In this document: piece by piece, positions 43,703-51,443 of the stretch
How the letters are laid out: each line of letters starts with the position of its first letter
Numbering within the stretch: the first letter of the stretch is position 1
From: Acetobacteraceae bacterium
GTDB lineage: Bacteria > Pseudomonadota > Alphaproteobacteria > Acetobacterales > Acetobacteraceae
NCBI GenBank assembly: GCA_027487675.1
Contig: JAIYDD010000101.1
Coordinates: 1-64,000 of the forward strand
Direction: 5' to 3'
Length of the DNA stretch: 64,000 bases
Program-made: the position numbers and the translations under genes
The notes under the pieces: generated by a model
What the model was told of the DNA's origin: nothing
Database searches by the model: none
The model's input: the letters and a program-made list of their open reading frames with translations, nothing else

Positions 43703-45301
43703 CTAGCGCACGATGGTGACGTCGGCGAAATTGCCGAAGGCCGCCGCGCCGTCCGTGGTGTGGTTGCGCACGCGCCGGTTCGCGATGGTCGCGTACTTCA
43801 CCTCCAGCAGATAGAGCAGCGGCACCTCCTCCATCACGATCTGCTGCAGGCGCCAGAACAGGCGCTTGCGCGCCTCCGCGTCGCGCTCCGTCGCCTGGGC
43901 GGCCACGATGCGGTCGATCTCCGCGTTGCGGAAGCCGGAGACGTTGGTGAAGGGCACGCCCTGGCGGATGTTCTCCGACCAGAACAGCCGCGTGACGCCG
44001 AGGGCGGGGTCGAACATCGCGAAGAGCGGGTTGCTCGACATGTCGAACTCCCACTGCGAGACGCGCCGGATCTGGGAGGCGAGGTCCTGCCGCCGCACAT
44101 CGACGTTGATGCCGACGGTGGCCAGGGCCTGCTTCACGTAGTCCGCCGTCTGCGCATGCTCGTCGCCCTGCGGGACGGGATCGTGGGTGATGGTGAAGCG
44201 CCAGCCGCCCGCGCCGCGGCGATAGCCGGCCTCGTCCAGCATCTGGTTCGCCAGCCGCGGGTTGAACTCGTACTGGCGCACATCGGGCGTGTAGAAGGGC
44301 GAGGAGCGCTGGATCGGGCCGGTCGCGGGTTCGGCATAGCCGAGGAAGATGTTCTCGATGATGAAGCGCCGGTCGATTGCGTGCATCATCGCGCGCCGCA
44401 CGCGCACATCCTCGAGCGGCGTCTTCCGCAGGTTCAACTCCATGAAGAACATCGGGCTGGCGTATTCGTAGCCACGCGTCGTGACCTCGATGCTGCGGCT
44501 GGTCTTGAGCCGCTCGGTCTCGGCGAGGGAGACGGGCGAGAAGAAGCCGATGTCCACGGACCCGTTCTCGATCGCTGCGGAACGCGCGCCGGCATCCGTC
44601 ATGATGCGGAACACCACGCGGTCCAGCGCCGGCTTGCCGGTATCCCAGTAGTCCGGGTTGCGCTCCAGCATGATGAACTGGCCGCGGCGCCATTCGCGGA
44701 AGCGGAACGGCCCGGTGCCCACCGGCGCCGCGTTCGCCGGGTTGGTTGTGATGTCCGTGCCCTCGTAGAGGTGCCGCGGCAGGATCTGCGACTCATAGGC
44801 GTGCAGCGCGCTGAGCAGCACGGGGGACGGGCCGGAGAGGCGGAAGATCGCGGTCAGCGGATCGGGCGTGTCGACGCGCGCCAGGTTCGCGAAGACCGCG
44901 CGGCCGCGCGGGTGCAATTCCTTCCACACCGACATCGCCGAGAAGGCGACGTCGGCAGAGGTGAAGTCCCGCCCGTCATGCCACTTCACGCCCGCGCGCA
45001 GGCGGAAGGTGTAGGTCAGCCCGTCCGCGCTGACGTCCCACGACGTCGCCAGCGACGGCCGCGGGTTCATGTTCGCGTCGTAAGCCAACAGGCCTTCCAG
45101 CATCTTGGTCGCGACGCTGCCCAGCGGCAGCGCGGTGTTGAAGGCGGAGGTGAGGGTCGGCGGCTCGTTCGCCAGCATCACCGTCAGCGTGCCGCCGCGC
45201 GCGCCGGCCTGAGCCTGGGCCCTGGCCCCGCCTGCCGGCAACGCGGCCGCCGCCGCGATCCCCGCGATGCCGCGCGCGGCGTCCCGTCTCGTGTAGCTCA
45301 T
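43703..45301 (-). CDS. Family-5 substrate-binding protein of the oligopeptide-type importer
   Basis: Periplasmic binding protein of 532 aa. A leader with an Arg pair (YTRRDAARGIAGIAAAAALPAGG) is cleaved near ARAQA. The SBP_bac_5 body shows GLTYTFRLRAGVKWHDGRDFTSADVAFS, VGTGPFRFREWRRG and RRAMMHAIDRRFIIENIFLG. Members bind peptides, opines, nickel complexes or glutathione; the ligand here is unknown. It is the first gene of the DppABCDF-like operon. Confidence 0.9.
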   Translation of the reverse strand: MSYTRRDAARGIAGIAAAAALPAGGARAQAQAGARGGTLTVMLANEPPTLTSAFNTALPLGSVATKMLEGLLAYDANMNPRPSLATSWDVSADGLTYTFRLRAGVKWHDGRDFTSADVAFSAMSVWKELHPRGRAVFANLARVDTPDPLTAIFRLSGPSPVLLSALHAYESQILPRHLYEGTDITTNPANAAPVGTGPFRFREWRRGQFIMLERNPDYWDTGKPALDRVVFRIMTDAGARSAAIENGSVDIGFFSPVSLAETERLKTSRSIEVTTRGYEYASPMFFMELNLRKTPLEDVRVRRAMMHAIDRRFIIENIFLGYAEPATGPIQRSSPFYTPDVRQYEFNPRLANQMLDEAGYRRGAGGWRFTITHDPVPQGDEHAQTADYVKQALATVGINVDVRRQDLASQIRRVSQWEFDMSSNPLFAMFDPALGVTRLFWSENIRQGVPFTNVSGFRNAEIDRIVAAQATERDAEARKRLFWRLQQIVMEEVPLLYLLEVKYATIANRRVRNHTTDGAAAFGNFADVTIVR

Positions 45302-45352
45302 CGCCCGTCTCCCTCTGTTCGTCCGCTGGTCGATGCGCGCCGGGGCGCGCCG

Positions 45353-46306
45353 CTAAGGCGCGCGGCCCATCGCCGTCAGTGCATCCGCGCGGTGCCGCAG
45401 CAGCCGCTCGCCGACGTCGGCCGCCATGTCGCGCCAGGTCTCGGCGGCGGAGGCGGCGAGCGCCTGCTGGTCCTCGGGGCTGAAGTCGGCATGCCACCGC
45501 AGCCCGGCCGCGGCGAGGTTCCCGCGCGCGGCGTCTTCGTCCCGGCGGTCATAGGCGTGGCGCAGGAAGCCCGGCCAGGCGAGGCGCGCCGCCTCCTCCA
45601 GCGCCGCCTGACCGGGCGGTGGCAGGTCGCGCCAAAGCGCGGCGGGCATCGCGAGCAGGTAGGGCTGCAGCACTTCGGGGAACAGATAGGCGGCATCGCC
45701 CGTCACGCGCCACAGCGGGACGGACCAGGCGGTGTGGCAGGCGGGATAGATCGTCGCATCGAACCGCCCGGCCTCCAGCGCGGCGTAGAGCTCGCCCTGC
45801 GGGATGAAGCGCGCATCCACTCCGAGACGTCCGAAGGTCGCCTCCAGGTCCGGGCTGAACACGCGAAGCCTTATCAGGCGCAGCGCATCGAGGCTGCGGA
45901 CCGGGCCGGCGCGAGAAAACACGGAAATGTGCAGAACGGGCGCATGGAACATCGCGAGAAGATGCAGGCCGGCCGCCTCCGCCACCTCGCGGTTCAGACG
46001 CTCCAGCGACGGCAGGGCGCGCAGGTGCTCGTCCAGGCTGCGGGCGACCGCCATCGGGTAGGCGGCGCGCAGCGCGGGGATGCGGCCCTGCAGGTACACG
46101 CCCCAGAGCAGCGCGATCTCCGCCTGCCCGCCCGGCAGCCAGTCGAGCGCCGTGGCGTCGTCGAGGCCGAGCGCATTTCCATGGGCCACCTGAACCTGAA
46201 GCGCGCCGGCGGAGAGCCGGCCGGTCTCGGCCGCGAAGCGGTCGAGCAGCGCGGCTTCCGGGCGGTGGGCGCCGTAGAAGCTGTGGAGCCGCAGTCCCTT
46301 GGCCAA
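45353..46306 (-). CDS. DctP-like TRAP substrate-binding protein without a signal peptide
   Basis: A 317-aa protein with the DctP fold pattern: LRLHSFYGAHRPEAALLDRFAAETGRLS, ALQVQVAHGNALG, and ELYAALEAGRFDAT around 190, where DctP proteins place the ligand-binding Arg/Glu region. The apparent start is TTG at 46306. No hydrophobic leader exists at or above it, which is strange for a periplasmic TRAP receptor, and no TRAP membrane genes are nearby. It may be a cytosolic ligand-binding homologue or a copy that lost its leader. It lies divergent from the nucleoside hydrolase gene and downstream of nothing on its strand. Confidence 0.7.
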   Translation of the reverse strand: MAKGLRLHSFYGAHRPEAALLDRFAAETGRLSAGALQVQVAHGNALGLDDATALDWLPGGQAEIALLWGVYLQGRIPALRAAYPMAVARSLDEHLRALPSLERLNREVAEAAGLHLLAMFHAPVLHISVFSRAGPVRSLDALRLIRLRVFSPDLEATFGRLGVDARFIPQGELYAALEAGRFDATIYPACHTAWSVPLWRVTGDAAYLFPEVLQPYLLAMPAALWRDLPPPGQAALEEAARLAWPGFLRHAYDRRDEDAARGNLAAAGLRWHADFSPEDQQALAASAAETWRDMAADVGERLLRHRADALTAMGRAP

Positions 46307-46392
46307 GGCGTCTGTACTCCGTGTCCTGTCGACATAGCGTCGTGGAAGGGTCTAGCCTTCGTCAAGATGAAACTGCCGAAGGGGAAGCCGGG

Positions 46393-47334
46393 ATGTCCGA
46401 ACCGCTGATCATCGACTGCGATCCGGGCCAGGATGACGCGGTGGCGCTGCTGGTCGCCCTCGCCGCGCGCGAGCGCTTCGACCTGCTCGGCGTCTGCACG
46501 GTGGGCGGCAACGTGCCGCTCGACCTCACCACGACCAACGCGCTGAAGGTGCTGGAACTGGCCGGCCGGACCGACGTGCCGGTCTTCGCCGGCTGCCAGA
46601 ACCCGCTGATGCGGCCGCTCGTCACCGCGGAATACGTGATGGGCAATGACGGCCTGGCCGGCGCCGAGCTGCCCCCGCCGCGCACCGCGCCCGCCGCCAC
46701 CCATGCCGTGCAGTTCCTGGTGGAGACGCTGCGCCAGGCGGAGCGGCCAGTCACCATCGCCACCCTCGGCCCGCTGACCAATCTCGCTCTCGCGTTGGCC
46801 ATGGATCCCTCGATCCGGCGCGGGATCGGGCGGACGGTGATGATGGGCGGGACCATGCACCGCGGCAACATCGTCCCGCAGGCCGAGTACAACATCTACG
46901 TCGACCCGCACGCCGCGCGGATCGTGCTGAATGCCGGGCTCGACCCGGTGCTGATCGGCCTCGACGTCACGCACCAGGTCGTCAACACCATCGCGCGGAT
47001 CGAGGCGATCGCGGGCATCGGCACCCGCGCCGCCACCGCGGTCGCGCGCATGTTCCTGCCGCATGCGCGCATCCAGGAAGGACTGCCGCCGGACGCGAAG
47101 CCGCGCGGCCTGATGCACGATCCCTGCGTGCTCGCCTGGCTGCTGCGGCCGGAGCTGTTCGGCGGCCGCCGCGTGCATGTCGGCGTCGAGACGGACAGCG
47201 AGGTGACGCTCGGCGCCACCGTGGTGGATTGGTGGGGCGTGACCAAGCGCGAGCCGAACGCGACCGTGCTGAAGGAGATCGACGTGGAGGGCTTCTTCGC
47301 CCTGGTCTCCGAGAGTCTCGCGCGCCTTCCCTAA
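46393..47334 (+). CDS. Nucleoside hydrolase (IunH family)
   Basis: Calcium-dependent ribonucleoside hydrolase of 313 aa. The N-terminal motif IIDCDPGQDDAVALL supplies Asp10, Asp14 and Asp15. Substrate and metal blocks are ATLGPLTNLALAL, MGGTMHRGNIVPQAEYNIYVDPHAA and the late LMHDPCVLAWLL Asp. It releases base and ribose from purine or pyrimidine nucleosides. ATG 46393 follows GCCGGG; the longer frame from 46321 adds no family sequence. The 3' end overlaps the GntR gene by 4 bp in convergent orientation. Confidence 0.92.
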   Translation: MSEPLIIDCDPGQDDAVALLVALAARERFDLLGVCTVGGNVPLDLTTTNALKVLELAGRTDVPVFAGCQNPLMRPLVTAEYVMGNDGLAGAELPPPRTAPAATHAVQFLVETLRQAERPVTIATLGPLTNLALALAMDPSIRRGIGRTVMMGGTMHRGNIVPQAEYNIYVDPHAARIVLNAGLDPVLIGLDVTHQVVNTIARIEAIAGIGTRAATAVARMFLPHARIQEGLPPDAKPRGLMHDPCVLAWLLRPELFGGRRVHVGVETDSEVTLGATVVDWWGVTKREPNATVLKEIDVEGFFALVSESLARLP

Positions 47335-48029
47335 CCGGTCGCGGCTGCCACCGCCTCGCGCTCGATCCCTTCCAGCTCCTGGCGGATCACCCGCCAGGAC
47401 TGCAGCAGCAGGTCCTCGGTGAGCGCCCGCGCCGAGCGCGCATTGTGCCGCGTGATCGCTTCCACGATCGCGCGGTTGCCCTCGACCGAGATGCCGATCA
47501 TCTGCGGCGAACGCTGGTAGACCAGGTATCGGTAGCGTGCCGCCGGCTTGGCGATCGCGCCGAGCAGCCGCCGCAACGTTGCATTGCCCGAAAGGAGGTG
47601 GATGCGGTCGGTCACCGCGACGTTGCGCTGGAAATAGAGCCGGACATCGTCCGCCTCGCTCGCCGCGACCAGCGCATCCAGCTCGCCGCGCAGCATCGCC
47701 AGCCCGGCCTCCGCGCCGTTCTTCGCCGCCTCCTCCGCCGCCAGGCCCTCCAGGCCCAGGCGGCAGGCGTAGATCTCGTCCAGGTCCTTCAGCCCGATCG
47801 GACTGACCCAGGCGCCCTTTCGCGTCTCCCGCACCGCTAGCCCGTCCTGCTCGAGCACGCGCAGCGCCTCCCGCACCGGGGATCTGCTGACGCCGTAGCG
47901 GCGGACGATCTCCTCCTCCACCAGGCGGGTGTTCGGCGGAAGCTCGCCGAAGACGATCTGCTCCTCCAGGTGGCGGGCCAGCTGGGCGGCGATGATCTCA
48001 GGGATCTGGACCAGGGCGGGATCAGGCAT
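47331..48029 (-). CDS. GntR-family regulator, FCD (FadR-like) subgroup
   Basis: A 232-aa regulator. The winged HTH covers about 10-75 (EEQIVFGELPPNTRLVEEEIVRRYGVSRSPVREALRVLEQDGLA), followed by an all-helical FCD ligand domain with metal-binding His residues (RNVAVTDRIHLLSGN, GNRAIVEAITRHNARSARAL). The start MPDPALVQ at 48029 fits the fold; a 22-residue upstream extension is Arg-rich shadow. It is divergent from the HyuB operon, its probable target, with a 136-bp gap. Confidence 0.88.
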   Translation of the reverse strand: MPDPALVQIPEIIAAQLARHLEEQIVFGELPPNTRLVEEEIVRRYGVSRSPVREALRVLEQDGLAVRETRKGAWVSPIGLKDLDEIYACRLGLEGLAAEEAAKNGAEAGLAMLRGELDALVAASEADDVRLYFQRNVAVTDRIHLLSGNATLRRLLGAIAKPAARYRYLVYQRSPQMIGISVEGNRAIVEAITRHNARSARALTEDLLLQSWRVIRQELEGIEREAVAAATG

Positions 48030-48165
48030 GGCAGGCGCTGCGGAAGCTCCTCGGCGGACCGCGCGGCGCGGCAGGTTCCGGGGCCGCCCACGCACCTCCT
48101 TTGGGTCACTGGCGCGGGCTTGTCAAAGCTTGCCGGCCCTCCGTGGCCCGTGTACCGTATCCAGG

Positions 48166-50100
48166 ATGGGCACGGACAGCGGTTTCATCACCACAGCAGT
48201 CGTGCGAGAGGGGATGGCCTCTATCGTGCGGGAGATGCGCCGGTCCATCGTGCGCTCCTCCTACAGCTCCATCATCTACGAGGGCTACGACTTCTCATGC
48301 GTGCTGGTGGACGCCGCCGGCCGCCTCGTTGCGCAGTCCGGCGAGGACCACCCCTTCCACATCATCCCCGTCGCCTGGAGCGTGAAGGGCCTCGTCGAGC
48401 GCGGGATCGAGGTGGATGACAGTTCGGTCTTCCTCCACAACGATCCCTATACCGGCGGCACCCACCTCAACGACGTCGCCGCGATCTGGCCGGTTCTGGA
48501 AGGCGGGCAGCCCATTCTGCACGTCGTCGTCCGCTCCCATTGGGCCGATATCGGCGGGATGAGCCCAGGCAGCCTGTCGGGCGGCGCGCGGGAGATCCTG
48601 CAGGAGGGGCTGCGCCTCAACCACATCCGCGTCCCGCGCCAAGGCACTTCCGACGCGCTGCGGGTCATCCTCGACAACATCCGCGCCGCCGGCGACGCGG
48701 CGAGCGACCTGAACGCCGTCTTCGGCATCTGCCGCGTGGCGGAACGCCGGGTGCGCGCGCTGTTCGCCAAGTACGGCACCTCTGCCGTGCTGCACGCCAT
48801 CGAGGACATCTTCACCGCCTCCGAACGCCGCATGCGCAAGGCGCTGGAGGCGCTGCCGGACGGCGAATGGACCCACCGCGCCTATCTCGACGGCACCGCG
48901 GCCGCCGGCAGCCCCCTGCCGGTGCAGGCGCAGCTGACGGTGGCGGGCGGCCGCGCCCGGGTGGACTTCACCGGCACGGCGCCACAGGTCGCGGCGCCCC
49001 TGAACGCCGGCCCCGCGATCGGCCCGACCAGCGTGCTGACCATCCTGAAGAGCTTCCTCGACCCCGGCGGCGTCATCAACGACGGCACGCTCCGCTGCTT
49101 CGACGTCGTCGTGCCGCCCGGCACCATCCTGAGCGCGACGCCTCCCGCGCCCTGCGGCGGGCTGAACGAGGTGCGCTTCGCGGCGGATGCCGCGGTGATG
49201 GGCGCGCTCGCCAAGGTGGCGCCGGACCGCCTGACCGGCGATGTGCGCGGCACCTCCAACCACACCTATATCGGCGGCCGCTCGCCCGCGGGCCGGCCCT
49301 TCATCTTCTATGAATACCCCTCGGGCGGCACCGGCGGATCGCGCGTCGGCGACGGCAACCACGCCGTGCGCGCCTTCAACGAGGGTGAGAACGTCTCCAT
49401 CCAGTCGGCCGAGGTGGTGGAGGTCATCTACCCGCTGCGCATCCTGCAGAACGAGCTCCGGCCGGACAGCGGCGGCGCCGGCACGCGGCGCGGTGGCTGC
49501 GGCCTCATCCGTCGCGTCCTAGTCGAGACCGACGAGGCGACGCTCTCCGTCCTGTCCGACCGCAACCTGGTCCCGCCCGGCGGCGTCAATGGCGGCGTCT
49601 CCGGCGCGCCGAACCGCTACGAGGTCTGGCGCGAGGGCGCGCCGCTCCGCATTTCCGACTTCCCCGGCAAGGTCACGCTGTTCCCGCTGCGCCGCGGCGA
49701 TGTCGTCGTCATGCGCAGCTCCGGCGGCGGGGGCTTCGGCGATCCCGCCGCGCGCGATCCTGCGCTGCTCTCGGCCGACATCGCCGACGGCGTGGTGACG
49801 GAAGCCGGGCGTGCCGCCTATGCGCCGCCAGCCTCCGCGCCCGTCGTCATCGCGCGCGCGGAGATGCCCGCGCCGCACCTGGCGCGCCTGACCCGCGACC
49901 TCGCCGAGGCGCATGGCCTCCAGGCCGGCGAGATCTTCGAGCTTCTCGCCGGATCGGGCCCCGCGATGCGCTTCTGGGCCGCGGAGCTCGTCGACGAGCC
50001 AGGCCAGCGCCTCTGGGTGCATCCGGAGGCGGCCCTGGGCGATGCGCCGCTGCGGCTGCGTCCGCTCTTCCAACACGTCCCACGGGGAACCCCGGCATGA
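48166..50100 (+). CDS. Hydantoinase B/oxoprolinase-type subunit
   Basis: A 644-aa HyuB-family protein. REGMASIVREMRRSIVRSSYSSIIYEGYDFSC, LVAQSGEDHPFHI, HNDPYTGGTHLNDV and HSHWADIGG-like VVRSHWADIGGMSPGSLS are the diagnostic N-terminal blocks; the C-terminal Gly-rich part includes GGSRVGDGNHAVRAFNEG and SSGGGGFGDP. The family cleaves 5-membered cyclic imides or carboxylates ketones with ATP, together with HyuA. Its stop overlaps the aminotransferase start (ATGA), which puts an aminotransferase between the two hydantoinase subunits. Confidence 0.9.
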   Translation: MGTDSGFITTAVVREGMASIVREMRRSIVRSSYSSIIYEGYDFSCVLVDAAGRLVAQSGEDHPFHIIPVAWSVKGLVERGIEVDDSSVFLHNDPYTGGTHLNDVAAIWPVLEGGQPILHVVVRSHWADIGGMSPGSLSGGAREILQEGLRLNHIRVPRQGTSDALRVILDNIRAAGDAASDLNAVFGICRVAERRVRALFAKYGTSAVLHAIEDIFTASERRMRKALEALPDGEWTHRAYLDGTAAAGSPLPVQAQLTVAGGRARVDFTGTAPQVAAPLNAGPAIGPTSVLTILKSFLDPGGVINDGTLRCFDVVVPPGTILSATPPAPCGGLNEVRFAADAAVMGALAKVAPDRLTGDVRGTSNHTYIGGRSPAGRPFIFYEYPSGGTGGSRVGDGNHAVRAFNEGENVSIQSAEVVEVIYPLRILQNELRPDSGGAGTRRGGCGLIRRVLVETDEATLSVLSDRNLVPPGGVNGGVSGAPNRYEVWREGAPLRISDFPGKVTLFPLRRGDVVVMRSSGGGGFGDPAARDPALLSADIADGVVTEAGRAAYAPPASAPVVIARAEMPAPHLARLTRDLAEAHGLQAGEIFELLAGSGPAMRFWAAELVDEPGQRLWVHPEAALGDAPLRLRPLFQHVPRGTPA

Positions 50101-51437
50101 GCACCGCACCGATCATGGAACGGCCTCCGATCGGCCGGCACGGCCGCATCTCGCCGGCCGAAGCGCAGGAATTCGCCGCGGCGAAGCAGCTTCTGCCGGG
50201 CGGCGCGCTCGGCGGCAACGCGCTGGCGGAGGACGTGAAGTTCGTCGTCCAGCGCGGCGAGGGATCGCGCTTCTGGGACGTCAGCGGCAATTGCTACATC
50301 GACTACGTCCTCGGCTCCGGCGCGCTGGTGCTGGGCCACGCGCATCCGGCGGTGCAGCAGGCCGTTGCCGACCAGGCGATGCGGGGCACGCATTTCTTCG
50401 CCTACCTGAACGAGCCCGCGGTCAAGTACGCCGAACGCCTGCGCCCCTATATCCGCTGCGGCGAACGCCTGCGCTTCACCACCTCCGGCTCCGATTCCAC
50501 CTTCCACGCGATGCGCCTGGCGCGCGCCTTCACCGGCAAGCCGAAGGTCCTGAAGTTCGAGGGCGCCTATCACGGCGCGCATGACTACGCGCAGCTCTCC
50601 ACCACGCCGAAGCGCGGCAGCAACTTCCCCGCAGGCATCCCCGACACCGCCGGCATCCCCGAGGTGGTGCAGAACCTGACGCTCGTCGCGCCCTTCAACG
50701 ACATCGACGCCGCGCGCGCGATCATCGAGGCGAACCGCGACGAGCTGGCCGCGGTGATCGTCGAGCCGATCCAGCGCATCCTCTCCCCCCTGCCCGGCTT
50801 CCTGGAAGGCATCCGGGAGATCACGGCCGCCAACGGCGTGCTGATGATCATGGACGAGGTCGTGACCGGCTTCCGCTACGCGCTGGGCGGCGCGCAGGAG
50901 TATTTCGGCATCACGCCGGACCTCGCGACCTACGGCAAGATCATCGGCGGCGGCCTGCCGGTCGGCGCGGTCGCGGGACGCGCCGATATCATGGACCAGG
51001 CCGATCCCTCCACGAAGGCGAACCCCGGCTACGTCTACCAGAACGGCACGCTGCAGGGGCATCCGCTCGGCTGCGCGGCAGGTGCCGCGACGCTGTCGGT
51101 GCTGGAGACGCCGGGCTTCCACGACAGGCTCTTCGCCATCGGCGCGAAGCTGCGCGCCGGGCTGCAGGAGGTCTTCGACCGCCATGGGATGGGCGTCGTC
51201 GTCTTCGGCGACGGGCCGATGTGGCACTTCCTCTTCGCCGAGAAGGCACCGACCACCTACCGCGACATCCTCGCCGCGGATGGCAGGAAGCTCGGCGCCT
51301 TCGACACGGAGCTGATCCGCCAGGGCATCTTCGTGCTGCCCGGCGTGCGCCGCTTCGTCTCCGCGCTGCACACCGACGACGATCTGCAGGAGACCTTCGC
51401 CGCCTTCGACCGCGCCTGCCGCGCCTTCAAGGCCTGA
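50097..51437 (+). CDS. Class III aminotransferase, glutamate-1-semialdehyde aminomutase-like
   Basis: PLP enzyme of 446 aa. The opening KQLLPGGALGGNALAEDVKFVVQRGEG resembles GSAM. TTSGSDSTFHAMRLARAFTG is the phosphate-binding block. DEVVTGFR (253-260) carries the PLP-ring Asp, and the Schiff-base Lys is Lys281 in YGKIIGGGLPVGAVAG. True HemL proteins are tied to tetrapyrrole genes; here the gene sits inside a hydantoinase operon, so it probably transaminates or isomerises an amino acid derived from the cyclic substrate. ATGA overlap with hyuB; 6 bp gap to hyuA. Confidence 0.88.
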   Translation: MSTAPIMERPPIGRHGRISPAEAQEFAAAKQLLPGGALGGNALAEDVKFVVQRGEGSRFWDVSGNCYIDYVLGSGALVLGHAHPAVQQAVADQAMRGTHFFAYLNEPAVKYAERLRPYIRCGERLRFTTSGSDSTFHAMRLARAFTGKPKVLKFEGAYHGAHDYAQLSTTPKRGSNFPAGIPDTAGIPEVVQNLTLVAPFNDIDAARAIIEANRDELAAVIVEPIQRILSPLPGFLEGIREITAANGVLMIMDEVVTGFRYALGGAQEYFGITPDLATYGKIIGGGLPVGAVAGRADIMDQADPSTKANPGYVYQNGTLQGHPLGCAAGAATLSVLETPGFHDRLFAIGAKLRAGLQEVFDRHGMGVVVFGDGPMWHFLFAEKAPTTYRDILAADGRKLGAFDTELIRQGIFVLPGVRRFVSALHTDDDLQETFAAFDRACRAFKA

Positions 51438-51443
51438 TCCGGC

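Noticed and set aside
50097-51437. hemL (glutamate-1-semialdehyde aminomutase) proper
   Set aside because: The fold fits, but the gene is locked inside a hydantoinase operon, and the opening residues and context argue for a catabolic relative.
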